Source: Ephydatia muelleri (taxonomy: Eukaryota; Porifera; Demospongiae; Spongillida; Spongillidae). From it: a stretch of DNA of 64,000 nucleotides. Positions 49,542-60,859 of this stretch are shown here, piece after piece. The notes beneath the pieces were generated by a model. It had not been told where the DNA came from. It saw only the letters and a list, made by a program, of their open reading frames with translations, and did no database searches. Where the stretch lies: NCBI GenBank assembly GCA_013339895.1, contig JABACO010000004.1, forward strand, positions 13,071,878-13,135,877, read 5' to 3'. How positions within the stretch are numbered: position 1 is the first letter of the stretch; the number at the start of each line of letters is the position of its first letter. The position numbers were made by a program, and so were the translations under genes.

Positions 49542-52500
49542 ATGGATTACCACATCCAACAACTAGCAATCCACTGCAGGGTATGCGGACAAAGGCTAAA
49601 AAAGTGCAAACAAAAGACTGTTAGCAGTTTCCAGTGCAAAGTGTTTGCAGCTAATCTGCATATAGCATTTGGTGTTGACACGACTGGAGATAATGTCCAC
49701 ATACATCCAGTGAGCTTTTGCAGCTGCTGTGAACGCTCAATGCACAGAGCCATCACTGCAAAGACAGAGGTGGTCCATCATAGGTGTTCTGTGAAGCTGT
49801 TTCAGTGGGAGATGCACAGTGATCAGGAATGCAAGGTAAATAAGTAAGAACTAGCAAATGCATCATTGGTGAAATAATACACAGGTATGCAAGCACTTTG
49901 AAGTAAGTGGAAGGGGGACACTCAGAAGGCACACTGCTGGAAGAGGCCGCCTCCCAGGTGCAACACCCAACATGCTTATTAAATACCTTAAGGAGATTGC
50001 TCCCACTCCTGTTTCTGAGCATCATCCACCAGTTTCAAGCCAGAACAATCCCTCCATCCTCGAGCAGCTGACCTGCCGGGTGTGTCTTAAAATTCTACAA
50101 CAGCCTCTTGAGCTGCTATGTGGTGCACTTGCATGTGCACAATGCATTGTGGAGCGAGTAGCAACGTCAACTACACTGCAATGTCCCTGTTGCTCTTCAG
50201 ATGCTCACCTCGTGCCATCACATATCAGACCAGCACCAGACTTGATACTTGTGCTGCTGAATGATATACTGGTTCTGTGTGTGAAATGCAACAGAGAAAT
50301 GAAGGCCCATAGTTACGAAGGGCACGAGTGTACATCATGTCTCACTGCTAGTGAAGAAAGAACAGCTGCGGGAATTCTGAAGAGAGCTGTCTCTACCAGT
50401 CCTGATAAGAGTATCATAAAACTGGCTACTGGAGGAGCAGTTAAGTGCATTTAGTGTCACTAGTACTGTTATATAATATTTAACCTCACTTTAGCCAATG
50501 ACATTCATACAGGTGACCAAATCCCGCCAACAAACCACAGCAGCCAGTTCAAGGACTTTGAAGACCAGGTGCTCAGAAATGCAGATGATACGCAGTGTTC
50601 TCAGTGCAGGAGAGCCAACGGCCCTTATTCAGAGAGAGGTGCTCACCCTCAGTGATGAAGAGAGAAGAGCTTTATTGGACAAGGCAGGCATCTTGTCAAC
50701 TATTGAAATTGGAGCAGCTGAGACATTGGCAATAAAAGCCGGTCTTGCCATTCCCTGGAACAAATTGAGACTCCTTAGAAGGTAAGACATGAAAATGCAG
50801 CAAAAACGAAACACTGCTGCTTTTCCAGGTGGCTCAAATCATCAGGGATTTGTCTGGCTGGGGAGGAGAGAATGCGCCAGATTTCCTGCCAAATTGTGGG
50901 TGATAATCTGAAAGGAGAAATTGCCCCCTTTTCTTTTTCACTTCCTTCTGGTGGAGAGGAAGTCAAAGGATCTCCTTTGGTTTACATTCCACATCTGGTG
51001 GATATGGTTGTACACCTCTTAGATGAAAATGAAAGGTAAAAACACAACAAAAATACTATAATTTTTATTCTCATTTGCAGGGCAGGGCTGCTTACCTGGC
51101 ACGATGGGTACATACCAGCCAGTGAGGTGTGGCTAAAAATTGGAGGAGATATGGGTGGCGGGACATTTAAAATGAATTTTCAAATTGTGAATGTTGCTGC
51201 ACCGAACTCAGTTCACAACACCTGTGTCTTTTGCTGCTTTGAAGCTGGTGACAGTGTCACCAACCTTCATGTGGCTTTAGATCGCTTCAAAGACCAGGTC
51301 GAACATCTGCATGGAATGAAGTGGAGGTAGGTAGGAAGTTCTAAATGATATGCAGCAAACAGTGTATAAATTATCAATAGGCACTACACTGTCAAGGTAT
51401 TCATTTGCGGGGACTATGAGTTTTTGTCAAAGATCTATGGCTTATCTGGTGCAAGTGGTATGTGGCCACAAATTCAATGCAAGTGTCATGCAAAACATAA
51501 TTAACCATGCAATAGGATGCTACCCTTGTCTATTTTGCATTATTGGAACTGACGAGATGGCAACCCCTCTTTCAATCCGAGGGTATGCCACAAGAAGGAC
51601 CCTTGAGACAATGTGTTCTGACCATCAGCACTATGTCGCAGCAGGGAGCATCAAAAGAGATGCGCAAAAGTTTTTTAATAGCATCTCATTGCCTATATTC
51701 AATATCCCAGTTTCACAGGTACATGTATAAAATACTGAATCTGACTTACTCCTCACAAAACTTAGGTCTGCCCACCTGGTCTCCACATTACACTGGGTAT
51801 CTTTACCAAGCTGTTTCATTTGCTGGAAGCTGCATGCCATCAGCTGGACCTGGAGCTAGCTTTGCATACAACAGATTTTACCGGGCCCTCTTCCAGCTTT
51901 TCAAAGTACAGCCAGGAGCTTCAAAACCTCTCTTTCCTCCAAGCTGAGCTCGAAAAAGCCCAGCAATCACATGAAGAATTGCAGAACATGGCTACATACA
52001 TGGCCCTAGTCAATGGGGAGAAAAGTCCACTAGCTGTGAAACTCCTAAAGCAATCTGCTGCAAAAATGAAATCTGTAAAGGCACTTGTAAGTCACAATGA
52101 ATATACAATTATGAATTAAACAGCATTCCATACTAGAAAGCCAAGGTGGCTAAAGGCATTGCCACAGTTAAAAAGGGGTTTTCTGAAAAGGAGGGCCCCT
52201 TTGTAAAGCAACTTGACAGTGCATTACAGTTGATTGGAGTGCAGCGCCAACAATACTTCGGTGGTGCATTTGTTGGGAACCATGTTCATAAGGCACTGAA
52301 GGTACATATACTATGTTTTATGCAAACTATTAACCATGAAAACATTTTCCAGCTACCTAATGTGAAGACTCTGTGCACAGCCATCTCACAAATGGCACAA
52401 GAGAAGCTGCCCCATCGATCTGGAGAGGTAGCAGAGAACATGAAAAACTTTATCAATCTGTTTTCCTTGTTTGGAAAATGCCACAACATCAGTGACCAGA

Positions 52501-52899
52501 ACTTTATTGATGAGCCACAGATCCATGCATTAGACCAGGTTGGAATAATGTTTCCTTTTCTATTTTCTGACTATCTTTTTTTTTCCAACTAAACAGGCTA
52601 TTCAAGAATTCATGGCATTCTTCCGGGACACATTTCCAACAGCAACAGTCCCAATCAAAATGCACTTAGTGGAAGACCATGCCGTACAGTGGGCAGCAGC
52701 ATATCATGTTGGTTATGGTCTCTTAGGAGAACAGGGTGCGGAGTCCATACATGCCAAGTTTACTCGACTTAGCTTGGCATTTGTGTCAATAAAAGACCGA
52801 GTGAAACAGCTGCAATGCATAGTAAAGGAACATTTGCTAAGCATTGAACCACGCATGGTGGCTGCTATACCCCCTCCAACCAAGAAACAAAAGACATAG
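49542..52899 (+). CDS. RAG1-like protein, intact 11-exon gene (941 aa)
   Basis: Exons: 49542-49835, 49885-50439, 50513-50781, 50829-51035, 51081-51326, 51381-51457, 51516-51718, 51766-52086, 52137-52301, 52353-52538, 52597-52899; 942 codons with stop, no frame break. The order follows RAG1. First zinc motifs: 'CRVCG', 'HPVSFCSCCERSMHR', 'ECKVCKHF', then Arg/Gly-rich. Next a RING at 162-201 (C162, C165, C177, C182, C185, C198, C201; the His position is Ala179) followed by 'CVKCNREM'. The core has GGDMGGGTFKM (Asp465), 'FICGDYEFLSKIYGLSGAS' (Asp535) before 'PCLFC', 'PPGLHITLG' where RAG1 has its second Asp (here Thr626), and 'GEQGAESIHAKF' (Glu890). The ATG follows a possible acceptor (TTACAG, 49540), so a 5' exon may exist. 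It may be a transposase or a domesticated relative; the RAG1 relation is by pattern. Confidence 0.85.
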
Positions 52900-52934
52900 T
52901 TCTCCTCCCCCCCTACTGTTCAATGTATTCACAG

Positions 52935-52940
52935 AATAAA
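52935..52940 (+). terminator. Polyadenylation signal of RAG1-like gene
   Basis: AATAAA lies 36 bases after the stop codon, followed by an A-rich then GT-rich stretch (52950-53000). Confidence 0.7.
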
Positions 52941-53829
52941 GTTTAAAAACGTTTAGGGTGGAAATTGATACCATCAGTGGATTTTGTTTGGTGGTTAAAA
53001 GGCGTTTCCACACTGGATACTCAATTCCAGGATGGAAAAGCCTTGAAGGCACTGGGTTTGTGTTGGAAACCAACCTGGATTTAGTTTATTAAACCAGCCT
53101 GGAGGTTTGTATTTTCAGTCATATTGGAGGATACGTTGTAAAATCCTGCAGTGCCGAAGGTTTCTTACATGTATATGGTGTGACCCAACATGTTTGGCCA
53201 CGTTTCTTAAAAGTTCTAAAAATTTATCAGCATATTAGATGATCAAAACTCACTCGTACAGTATTTGCCACGTACAGTATTATTTCCTTGTGTTTCATGT
53301 ATCATGGCACAAGTATATATAATACCGCGGTAACTCGTAAAAATGGCCCATTTCAAAAGGCTGGAAAACTACTTCAGAAAATTCGTAGACACTAGTATTT
53401 ACAAAAAATTGAGAGCACATGTTGTCCACTTAACCAAGAAAGTTTTGTCTGAGTCAATTTCAGTTCCTGAGAGTCGCTATCCTTTACTGAACTCACGCGG
53501 TCGGAGTTAGCTGTGCGCAAGTAGAGAGCTTTCGAGCGCCCAAGCCAGCAGTGCTATTCGATAGACCACGTGATTTGTGCTTTGTATTAAAGGTCAGAGG
53601 TGCCTCGCACTCATTGTATTGCTTTTAGGTGTTTGTTGCATTTGGTTTACTTCGTGCACAGCACGTTCTAAGGACTTCGGTTGTCCGGGCCGTTGCTATG
53701 GGATTACGCAACCATTTCAATATTTTGGGGCGTAGGGCTTTCTTTCCACGCGTTCAATGAGAGCAGACCGCCGTGGGGGGGGGTGCAATTGCACCCGTTT
53801 GCACCCCCCTGGCTACGGGTGGTGGTTAC
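52941..53829. other. 3' flank of RAG1-like gene, no second gene seen
   Basis: No RAG2-like (kelch) coding sequence is visible here or elsewhere in the window. It ends with GGTGCAATTGCACC and the CCCGTAGCC terminus. Confidence 0.5.
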
Positions 53830-54002
53830 TGTCGGATATTAGTCCTAAGATTATTCATAATTGCATTCGTTCACGTGAGTGTTATTTTTAAATGATTTTC
53901 GGCGTTTGAGAACGTTGAGTGCGTGCGAGTGCGTGGCGGAAGGAACGCTTAGGATCTACTAGGATCGCTCGTGGTATAGTCCCGAATAAGAAATATACTA
54001 CA
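53830..54002 (+). repeat. 5' LTR
   Basis: 173 bp, TG...CA. Contains a duplicated GTGCGAGTGCG and GGATCTACTA not present in the other LTR. Confidence 0.92.
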
Positions 54003-54016
54003 TGGTCCTTCGAGCC
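54003..54016 (+). other. Primer-binding site
   Basis: TGGTCCTTCGAGCC directly after the LTR, the form usual in BEL/Pao elements. The cognate tRNA was not determined. Confidence 0.7.
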
Positions 54017-54042
54017 GAGCATCTGTTCCAGGCCTAAAACCA

Positions 54043-57000
54043 ATGGACCACAAGACGCAACCCGAGCAAGTCAACAGACAGTTCAGAATGCTGCTCCTAC
54101 TGGCCAAGTATGAACCAACTGGATCCAACGGGCGACCATCAGCAGTTGTCTCAATGTACGTCAGCACGAAGACACCAGTACTGTTACAGACTGCGTGCGT
54201 TAGGGTCAAGGCTCCTGACAAAACAACCCCTGTGATTCAAACTAGGATCTTGCTGGATAGCGGAAGCCAAAGGTCTTACATCTCGAGCAAGTTATGCAAT
54301 CAGCTGGGACTTAAGGAGAATAGCAAGGAAACATTACTAGTGAAAACATTTGCTGCTGAAGGTTCAGGTGTGCAGTTTAGTCGACCTCAGCGTGATGACA
54401 AGAGATGGACTAGACATGTGTTTATCTCTGCTATCGATTCCAACCATCTGCGAGCCGCTAACAGGACAGCCGATCAATTATGCGACCAGTATTTGTCTGG
54501 ACTAGACCTTGCTGACTCGAGTGATGGGAAGGACTGCCTAGAAGTGGGTGTCCTAATAGGAGTGGATCAATACTGGAAGATTGTTACAGGGAACGTCGTG
54601 AAGGGCATAGCTGGTCCTACTGCAATTGAAACAGCATTTGGATGGGTCCTATCTGGTCCTGTACTAGGTCTCACCTTTGAACCAACCGTGACTTGTTTGA
54701 GCACTGTTCACATGATGAAGGTGGATGCATCTGTTTGTTCGGCTCAACAAGAAATTGCGAATCTAGAAATGCGATTACAAGCATTTTGGGACCTCGAGAC
54801 ACTGGGGATTAAAGAAAGCGAGACTTCTGTCTATGGCAACTTCATGGAAAGCGTATCATTCAATAATGGTCGTTACTGTGTTCAACTTCCCTGGAAATCA
54901 CCCCATGTTTTGCTCCCAGACACCCTCTGACATCGGATCAATGGGAATAACACATTATCTCCCTCATCATGCCGTGATTAAGGAAGACAAGCAGACAAGC
55001 AAATTGCGCATTGTTTACGATGCGTCCGCAAGGAGCAATGGGCTGTCTCTCAATGATTGCTTATATGCAGGGCCTACCTTTGGGCAAAACATTATGGACA
55101 TACTCCTGAGGTTCCGTATTCACCGGGTGGCTGTGATCGCAGATATAGAGAAGGCTTTTTTCATGGTATCTGTTTCTGAGGAAGATCGTGATGCCCTGAG
55201 GTTTCTATGGATCCACGACATCAACGCACAGCTTCCAAGATTGGTCATCATGCGCTTCGCTCGGGTGTTATTTGGAGTGTCTGCCAGTCCCTTTCTGCTT
55301 AATGCCACGATAAGAAGGCACGTTGAAAAGTACAGAGATGAAGACCCACTGTTCGTGGATAAATTCAATCGATCTATCTAAGTGGATGACCTCATCTTTG
55401 GGGCTAAGACTGAAGATGAAGCATTGGAACTATTCACGAAAGCAAGACTATGCTTAGACAAGGCGCTTCGAAAGTTCGTATCCAACTCTTTGAATCTTCA
55501 GACTCGTGTGTCACCTCAAGAACACCAGGCACAAGTACCCGGCAGGGTGTCAGTAGCATGTGAGGATGAATCTTACACAAAGAATACCTTGGGGGAAAGG
55601 TTGGATCATCCAGAATATATCAAGGTGCTTGGAGTGAAGTGGAAGCCAATGGACGATACACTCATATGTGATCTCAGTAACCTCTACCAGGCCGCATCCG
55701 AGCTGAAACCCACAAAACGGAACGTCATTGGACTTTCGGCAAGAGTCTATGATCCACTGGGGTGACAGTATGTTTCAAGCTGCTGTTTCAGGACATCTGT
55801 GTGGCCAAGCTGAACTGGGACGATGACTTGGAAGGAGATCTGCTGAAGAGATGGAAGGGCTTGATACTGCAGATGAGAGAGCCTCTACTTCTACGCATAC
55901 CAAGATGCTATTTCAAGGGTATGGGTGAACCTCTGTCATGCAGTCTTGTTGGATTCTGCGATGCATCAGCTAGGGCCTACGCAGCAGTTGTGTATATGAA
56001 CATAGTGTCGTCTGAGGGATGCGTTACCAGGTTTGTTGCTTCAAAAGCCCGAGTGGCTCCTCTTAGTGCGCAAACCATTCCGAGACTAGAACTGCTAGCT
56101 GCTCTCTTGTTGGCCAGACTCCTCTCAAGTGTCGCAAGTGCACTGGGACCAGAGCACCCATTGGGGGAACCACTGTGTTTTACAGACTCCAAGATCGCAC
56201 TCTGCTGGATAAGGGGTTTCGATAAGGAATGGAAACAATTCGTGGAAAACTGAGTAAGGGAGATCCGTTCTCTAGTACCGGAAAAATGTTGGTATCATTG
56301 TGCCGGAAACGTCAATCCAGCTGATCTTCCATCAAGGGGAGCAGACCTTTCAGAGTTAGGTACATGTATACCTGAGTCATGGCTGACTCTACCTCCTGGA
56401 CTCTGCGAACCTGAGCATGAAACCAGTGAAATTGATTCTTGCAGTTCAGAAGCGAGCGCAATGGAGCTGAAGATTGGAAGCAGACCAACATCACAGAACA
56501 CACACAGTTTGGTGGTACAAGAACTCTGTCAGTTTGACTCAGTCATTCGCTGTGAAGACTGTAGATTTTATGAAAGACTCATTCAGTCAGTGAAAAGATG
56601 CCTGAGAAAGGTTATAGGGAAGGCAAAACTGTCATATGACGAGCTGATGACTACTTTGGTTGAAGTGGAGGCCACCCTCAACTCTCGTCCAATATCCTAC
56701 CTCTCCTCAGAGGACTTTGAGGAGCCCTTAAAACCTTCTCATTTACTAATAGGTCGACGTGTCATCACTCTACCTGATGTGGTGGTCACGCGTGAAAAGG
56801 ACCCGAATTTCAAGGATACAGACACTAGAGTGGACCTGAATAGACGCATGCGATATCTGAGTCTGGTCATGGTAACGTTTTGGAAGAGATGGAGGTCTGA
56901 GTATCTTACTGCACTCAGGGAGCGTCGTGCATACGATCCAGGTCTAGGGAAGCCGCCGAGCAAGGTTGCGGTTGGAGATGTTGTTCTCATCTACGATCCA

Positions 57001-57282
57001 GACCGATCCCGAACTATTTGGCGAATGGGTAAGGTGGAGACACTGTTAGAGGGTGCAGATGGAGCAGCGAGGGGAGCGTCCTTGCGAGTCATGTCCGGTT
57101 CCAAGTCTGCAGTACTACGTCGACCCATTCAACACCTCTATCCTTTGGAAAGTGCACCTCAGGTGTCTGATACTGAGAGGGAACCAGAGACTACTACTTC
57201 CAGTAGTCACAGCATGGAGCCAGTTGCTAGCAGCAGAAGATCCAACCCTCCCAGAGTCGCCGCTCAGCTAGCAAAGATATAG
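54043..57282 (+). pseudogene. BEL/Pao pol remnant
   Basis: Segments in order: aspartic protease ('LLDSGSQRSYIS', about 54247) and 'ETAFGWVLSGPV'. Then reverse transcriptase (54940-55400; 'KLRIVYDASA', 'ADIEKAFF'), RNase H (about 55930-56250; 'FCDASARAYAAVVY', 'FTDSKIALCWIRG') and integrase C-terminal half (56500-57140; 'VEATLNSRPI', 'KPSHLLIGR'). Breaks: a frame change near 54925; a stop codon in place of the Tyr of the RT YVDD box (about 55379); a stop/frame change near 55763; a stop at about 56251; the integrase catalytic core deleted near 56460. Gag is absent. Non-functional. Confidence 0.9.
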
Positions 57283-57338
57283 GATTGAAGAACAGTTGTA
57301 GGACTTCCTGTTGACTAGCGTCACTAGTCAAGGGGGAG

Positions 57339-57494
57339 TGTCGGATATTAGTCCTAAGATTTTCATATGCCAATAATTGTATTCGTGCACGTGAGTGTTA
57401 TTAATGATTTTCGGCGTTTGAGAACGTTGAGTGCGTGGCGGAAGGAACGCTTAGGATCGCTCGTGGTATAGTCCCGAATAAGAAACATACTACA
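57339..57494 (+). repeat. 3' LTR
   Basis: 156 bp, TG...CA, colinear with the 5' LTR apart from indels. Confidence 0.92.
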
Positions 57495-57776
57495 GTTACA
57501 GACATCTGAGAGCCTGACTGTGACTGATTGACTACACTGAGTACCTCCTGGGATTGCGGAAGATGATGGTGGTTTCTGTTGGCAGACCCTGCAGCGGCTC
57601 TGGATGAAGGACCCGGTGGGGAAGTAGGCGAAAATTCGAATGCGAGGGGTATGAGTGGAGAATGTGGACGTGAGGTCAACGAAGACTGTGCCAACGACGG
57701 TGCAAGGTGTGGGTCAGCGGTCGCCGGTGGTGATGACTTGGGCTGGGCCCGAGGATGAGATTGTGATCTCAGCAGC

Positions 57777-59846
57777 CAGTGCCGGATTAAGCAAGTGGAG
57801 GCCTATAGGCAGTCTGATTTTTGGGGCCCCCAGTCCCCAGCCCTACTTCATAATAGCGTCCATGCAGAATATATAATGCATCATCAGGCCATGCAGCGGC
57901 AAATTTAATTCATGAAAACACATAAAGTACAAACGTTTAAAAATTCTTCTTTCTTTATTTCGTACTAATAAAGTCTTCTAAAATATTCTGGAAGTCTAAA
58001 TTTTCCAAAACGTCGTATTCAGTGGCCATTATCGCAAGCGAATTTAATCTTTCTTGCATCATGAAGCTCTATGACAGTTTTTCAGAATTTTCAACTTAGA
58101 AAAAGTTCGTTCGCCAGTCGCGTTTGTAATCATTAAGCATCTGTAAATTCTTAGCGCAGTCAATACGTTTGGAAAAGTTGACTGCACCATGTTTTCAGAA
58201 ATCATGATCAGTTCGTACGATTGCGATGCCGGTATTGTATCACCAGATCTTCCAACTGTGCTGCAAAATACTTAAAATGAACCATTTCTTCCTGAAAGTC
58301 GATATCGACATCATCAGGATAATTCTCTCTAAATGTCTCTGTTGCCAATCTTAATTCATCATCTGATTTGGATGGAATCTACACTTAAGGAAAAATACAT
58401 GGATTGCTGCAATTCCTTTATAATCACTGCCTTAACTTGATCTCCCATTATCTGGATAATTTCATCGCAAAATGTGGACGATAAGTAGGACGGTTTTCCT
58501 CGACCTTGGTTTCCATATTTGGCTAAATGAGAACTCAGGCAAGGATCAAACTGCGCAAGCAACTCTAAAATACCCAAATAATTTCCGTTGTGTTGCGAGC
58601 CTAGAATCTCATCTTCACCCCGAAAGGCTAATCCGCGCGACGACAGAAACTTGACAACAGACACTACTCGCTCCAAAAGTTTTTTCCAGTATCCTTTCTC
58701 TTGGTCAAATTGATTTTGTAATGAGCAGTCTAAGCGACATGATGCACGTCGTCTACTAATAAACGCCTGCATGGATGCTCGATGCGTCGCACTGTTTTCG
58801 TGTATCTGCATGAGGTGAGCAGCATTTTTCCAGTCTGAAAATCCGTCACAGATTTGTGCTGGATTTCCTTTATCTGCATCACGACGAAGCAGTACGCATG
58901 GAAAACAATATACATTGCCAGAAGAAGGTGAATACATCAACCATTCCCTCTTTATTTTTTCTCCATTCACATGATTTCGAAACGTCATGAAATGAGTAAA
59001 ATGTCTTGTAGTACCATCGTCATATTGCCTGAGTGAAGCCGAGAAATCATTATCAAAGTGTTGACATTCTAAAGCATCTCTACTACACCAATGTTCTTGC
59101 ACTGCGTTAGTAATGTTTCTCCATAACCCACGTCGTTTTGAAATTCTGGTTTTGGTTCTGGAATTTGTCTCTCAGCATCCATCACATGGCATAGAGGAGT
59201 TGCATTGACGTCACGCGCGCCTTGCATTGTTTAGTTACATCATATGTATGCTGCTATTTATGTATACGGCACGCTATAAATATGTACCACGTGAGCGTAT
59301 GCCGCCGCCTTCTATCGTTCCCGTCCGGTTATTGTTTATCTCGTACCCACGCAGCGCATATTTATAGTAACATACTTAGTGATGTTAAGATGCGCGCGAC
59401 GTCACATGCAACTCCTCTATTGAACGTCCTGATTATTTTTGGCAGTCTCCTAGGGCTCTACCGCTTGCACTGCAGCTGGTTCAGAAGGTAAAACTGTCGT
59501 CACGTCGCTGCCATCGCTTGAAAAGTCAGAGGCTGTCGCTTGATCCTTTTCAGTTTACTTTGGGCGATTACGTCATGCAATTTAGCAACATACAATGACG
59601 TAACGCTCAATTTAGCAACATAAAATGACGTAGCACGTAGGAAGCGCGCGTAATTTAGCAATAAACAATGACGTAGGACGCGCTGTGCAGAAGGTCTATG
59701 ATTGCTTAGGCTTGTAGGGATTCTGGCCCGGCCCCGCGAATCTTACATGTATTTTTTATTTTTTCGCTGCCCAGGGCTGCGGGGCCCCTAAAGGCGCGGG
59801 GCCTGTAGGCAATTGCCTACTTTGCCTTATGGTTAATCCGGCACTG
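57777..59846 (-). mobile_element. hAT transposon with perfect 8-bp target duplication
   Basis: The terminal repeats are CAGTGCCGGATTAA at 57777 and its complement TTAATCCGGCACTG ending 59846. The flanking duplication is TCAGCAGC at 57769-57776 and 59847-59854. The minus strand carries the transposase. At 2.07 kb, the central catalytic part of the transposase is missing, so the element is non-autonomous. Confidence 0.95.
57950..59102 (-). pseudogene. hAT transposase, N-terminal TTF part plus C-terminal tail
   Basis: 59102-58359 encodes the TTF/ZMYM-type N-terminal half: 'HFTHFMTFRNHVNGEKIKRE', 'WLMYSPSSGNVYCFPCVLL', 'GFSDWKNAAHLMQIHENSA', 'GLAFRGEDE', 'YFSLSVDS'. Near 58200-57955 the C-terminal dimerisation block appears ('ALRIYRCLMITNATGERTFS', then in another frame 'RLNSLAIMATEY' and 'ILEDFIST'). 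The core between them, including the catalytic residues, is deleted and at least one frameshift splits the tail. Confidence 0.85.
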
Positions 59847-59875
59847 TCAGCAGCTATGATTGAGGCAGCTGTGAG

Positions 59876-59980
59876 CAGCCCCGGATCCAGGAATTTGCTA
59901 TGGGGGGGGCGGTTTACCAGAGGGGCGGCAATGTATGCGAAGCTGTTTGAACGGAGGAGGGGGGTGCAGTCCGCTTACGA

Positions 59981-60013
<33 letters not shown>

Positions 60014-60362
60014 GCAGTCCGCTTACGACGGGGGGGGGGGGGGGGGGGGGGGGGGGGGTGCAGTCGGCAAGTTACATTAATCAATTCCTCACTCACATGC
60101 ACGCATTCTCTACTAAAACACAAGAAACATCACGGCAAACGGGTCCACTCCGCACCTGCCCTGTCGTGCTCCACCGCTTCGTTGACATTTGTCCGTACAA
60201 CTGAGTTATCGGGACTTTTAAGTATGGCGCAACACGTTATCTGTAGATCTTTGTCGTCGGGAAGGGGGGGGGGGGGGGCGGCAAAAGCTGCCAGGGGGCG
60301 GCATTTCATACGCGATGGGGGGGGCGGCCGCCCCCCCCAAGGCTATGCTGGATCCGGGGCTG
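59876..60362. mobile_element. hAT-type MITE with perfect 8-bp target duplication
   Basis: The ends are CAGCCCCGGATCCAG at 59876 and TGGATCCGGGGCTG ending 60362. The flanking duplication is GCTGTGAG (59868-59875, 60363-60370). Inside are three long G-runs and a repeated GTGCAGTC.GCTTACGACGG block; no transposase. Confidence 0.95.
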
Positions 60363-60859
60363 GCTGTGAGTGTGGTAGCTGCAGGTCTTCTGGGCATTCA
60401 CTCTAATGATGCCCGGGTAGCTGGGAAGAGGAAGGAGGCCGATGCCGTAAACGTAGCCAATAAAACGAAGTGGGGGAGTCCATGGCTACGGGCTGTGGTG
60501 GACGGGAAGACGAATCATGCTCTAGAGGTTGGGGAGGCGTGGGTAACGAGGGTCGAGACGCATGCTCAGCCGATGCGCACGAAGGCGATAAGACACGTGG
60601 AAGCGGCAGCGACGATGTCCGAGGAGCTGCAATTGAAGCGTTCACACACTTACCTTTTCTTCCTGGATAGCAGTCGGTGCAACCTTTCTTTCGCTTAGCA
60701 CAGGAGCAGCCGCTACAAAGCGCTCCACTGCCATTGCATCTGCAGCACGGCATTACATTATTCTCGCTACCTCTAACATGCGCCAGCACACCTTGTCTAG
60801 CAAAATTGAAGATCAGCAGATTCAGCAGCTGTTTGATCTCTCCTCTCCGGCCCATTAAG

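Larger units (their letters stand above)
48386..53819. mobile_element. Segment with CCCGTAGCCAGG inverted ends enclosing the RAG1-like gene
   Basis: The left end is CAGGCCCGTAGCCAGG at 48386, followed by GGGGTGCAAA. The right end ends CCTGGCTACGGG at 53819, preceded by TTTGCACCCCC, its reverse complement. The ends look like hAT termini. A hAT C-terminal fragment lies just inside on the minus strand (48566-48790). No target duplication could be matched; the BEL element was inserted 10 bases beyond the right end. Whether both ends belong to one transposon, or to two separate copies, is undecided. Confidence 0.45.
53830..57494 (+). mobile_element. BEL/Pao LTR retrotransposon, internally deleted
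   Basis: The two LTRs share start (TGTCGGATATTAG) and end (ATACTACA). The element is flanked by identical 5-mers GTTAC (53825-53829 and 57495-57499). A primer-binding site TGGTCCTTCGAGCC follows the left LTR, and a purine tract AAGGGGGAG precedes the right one. At 3.67 kb it is too short for an intact element: gag is missing and pol is reduced. The LTRs differ by several small indels, so it is not a fresh insertion. Confidence 0.93.
57495..60855 (-). pseudogene. LINE 5' part with Cys-rich domain, interrupted by two hAT insertions
   Basis: From 60855 leftwards the minus strand encodes a Cys-rich motif ('CCRCNGSGALCSGCSC', 'GCTDCYPGRKGKC') and then a Ser/Pro-rich stretch. This matches the N-terminus of LINE-associated proteins in early animals. 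It continues, after removal of the MITE (59876-60362) and the hAT element (57777-59846), to 57694-57500 ('SSLTSRPHSPLIPLAF'). Both insertions duplicated target bases, so the host sequence can be followed across them. It is cut at the left by the BEL target site. Confidence 0.6.

Noticed and set aside
52900..53829. A RAG2 or kelch partner next to the RAG1-like gene
   Set aside because: Searched by eye for kelch GG motifs and PHD-like Cys/His on both strands near the gene; none seen.
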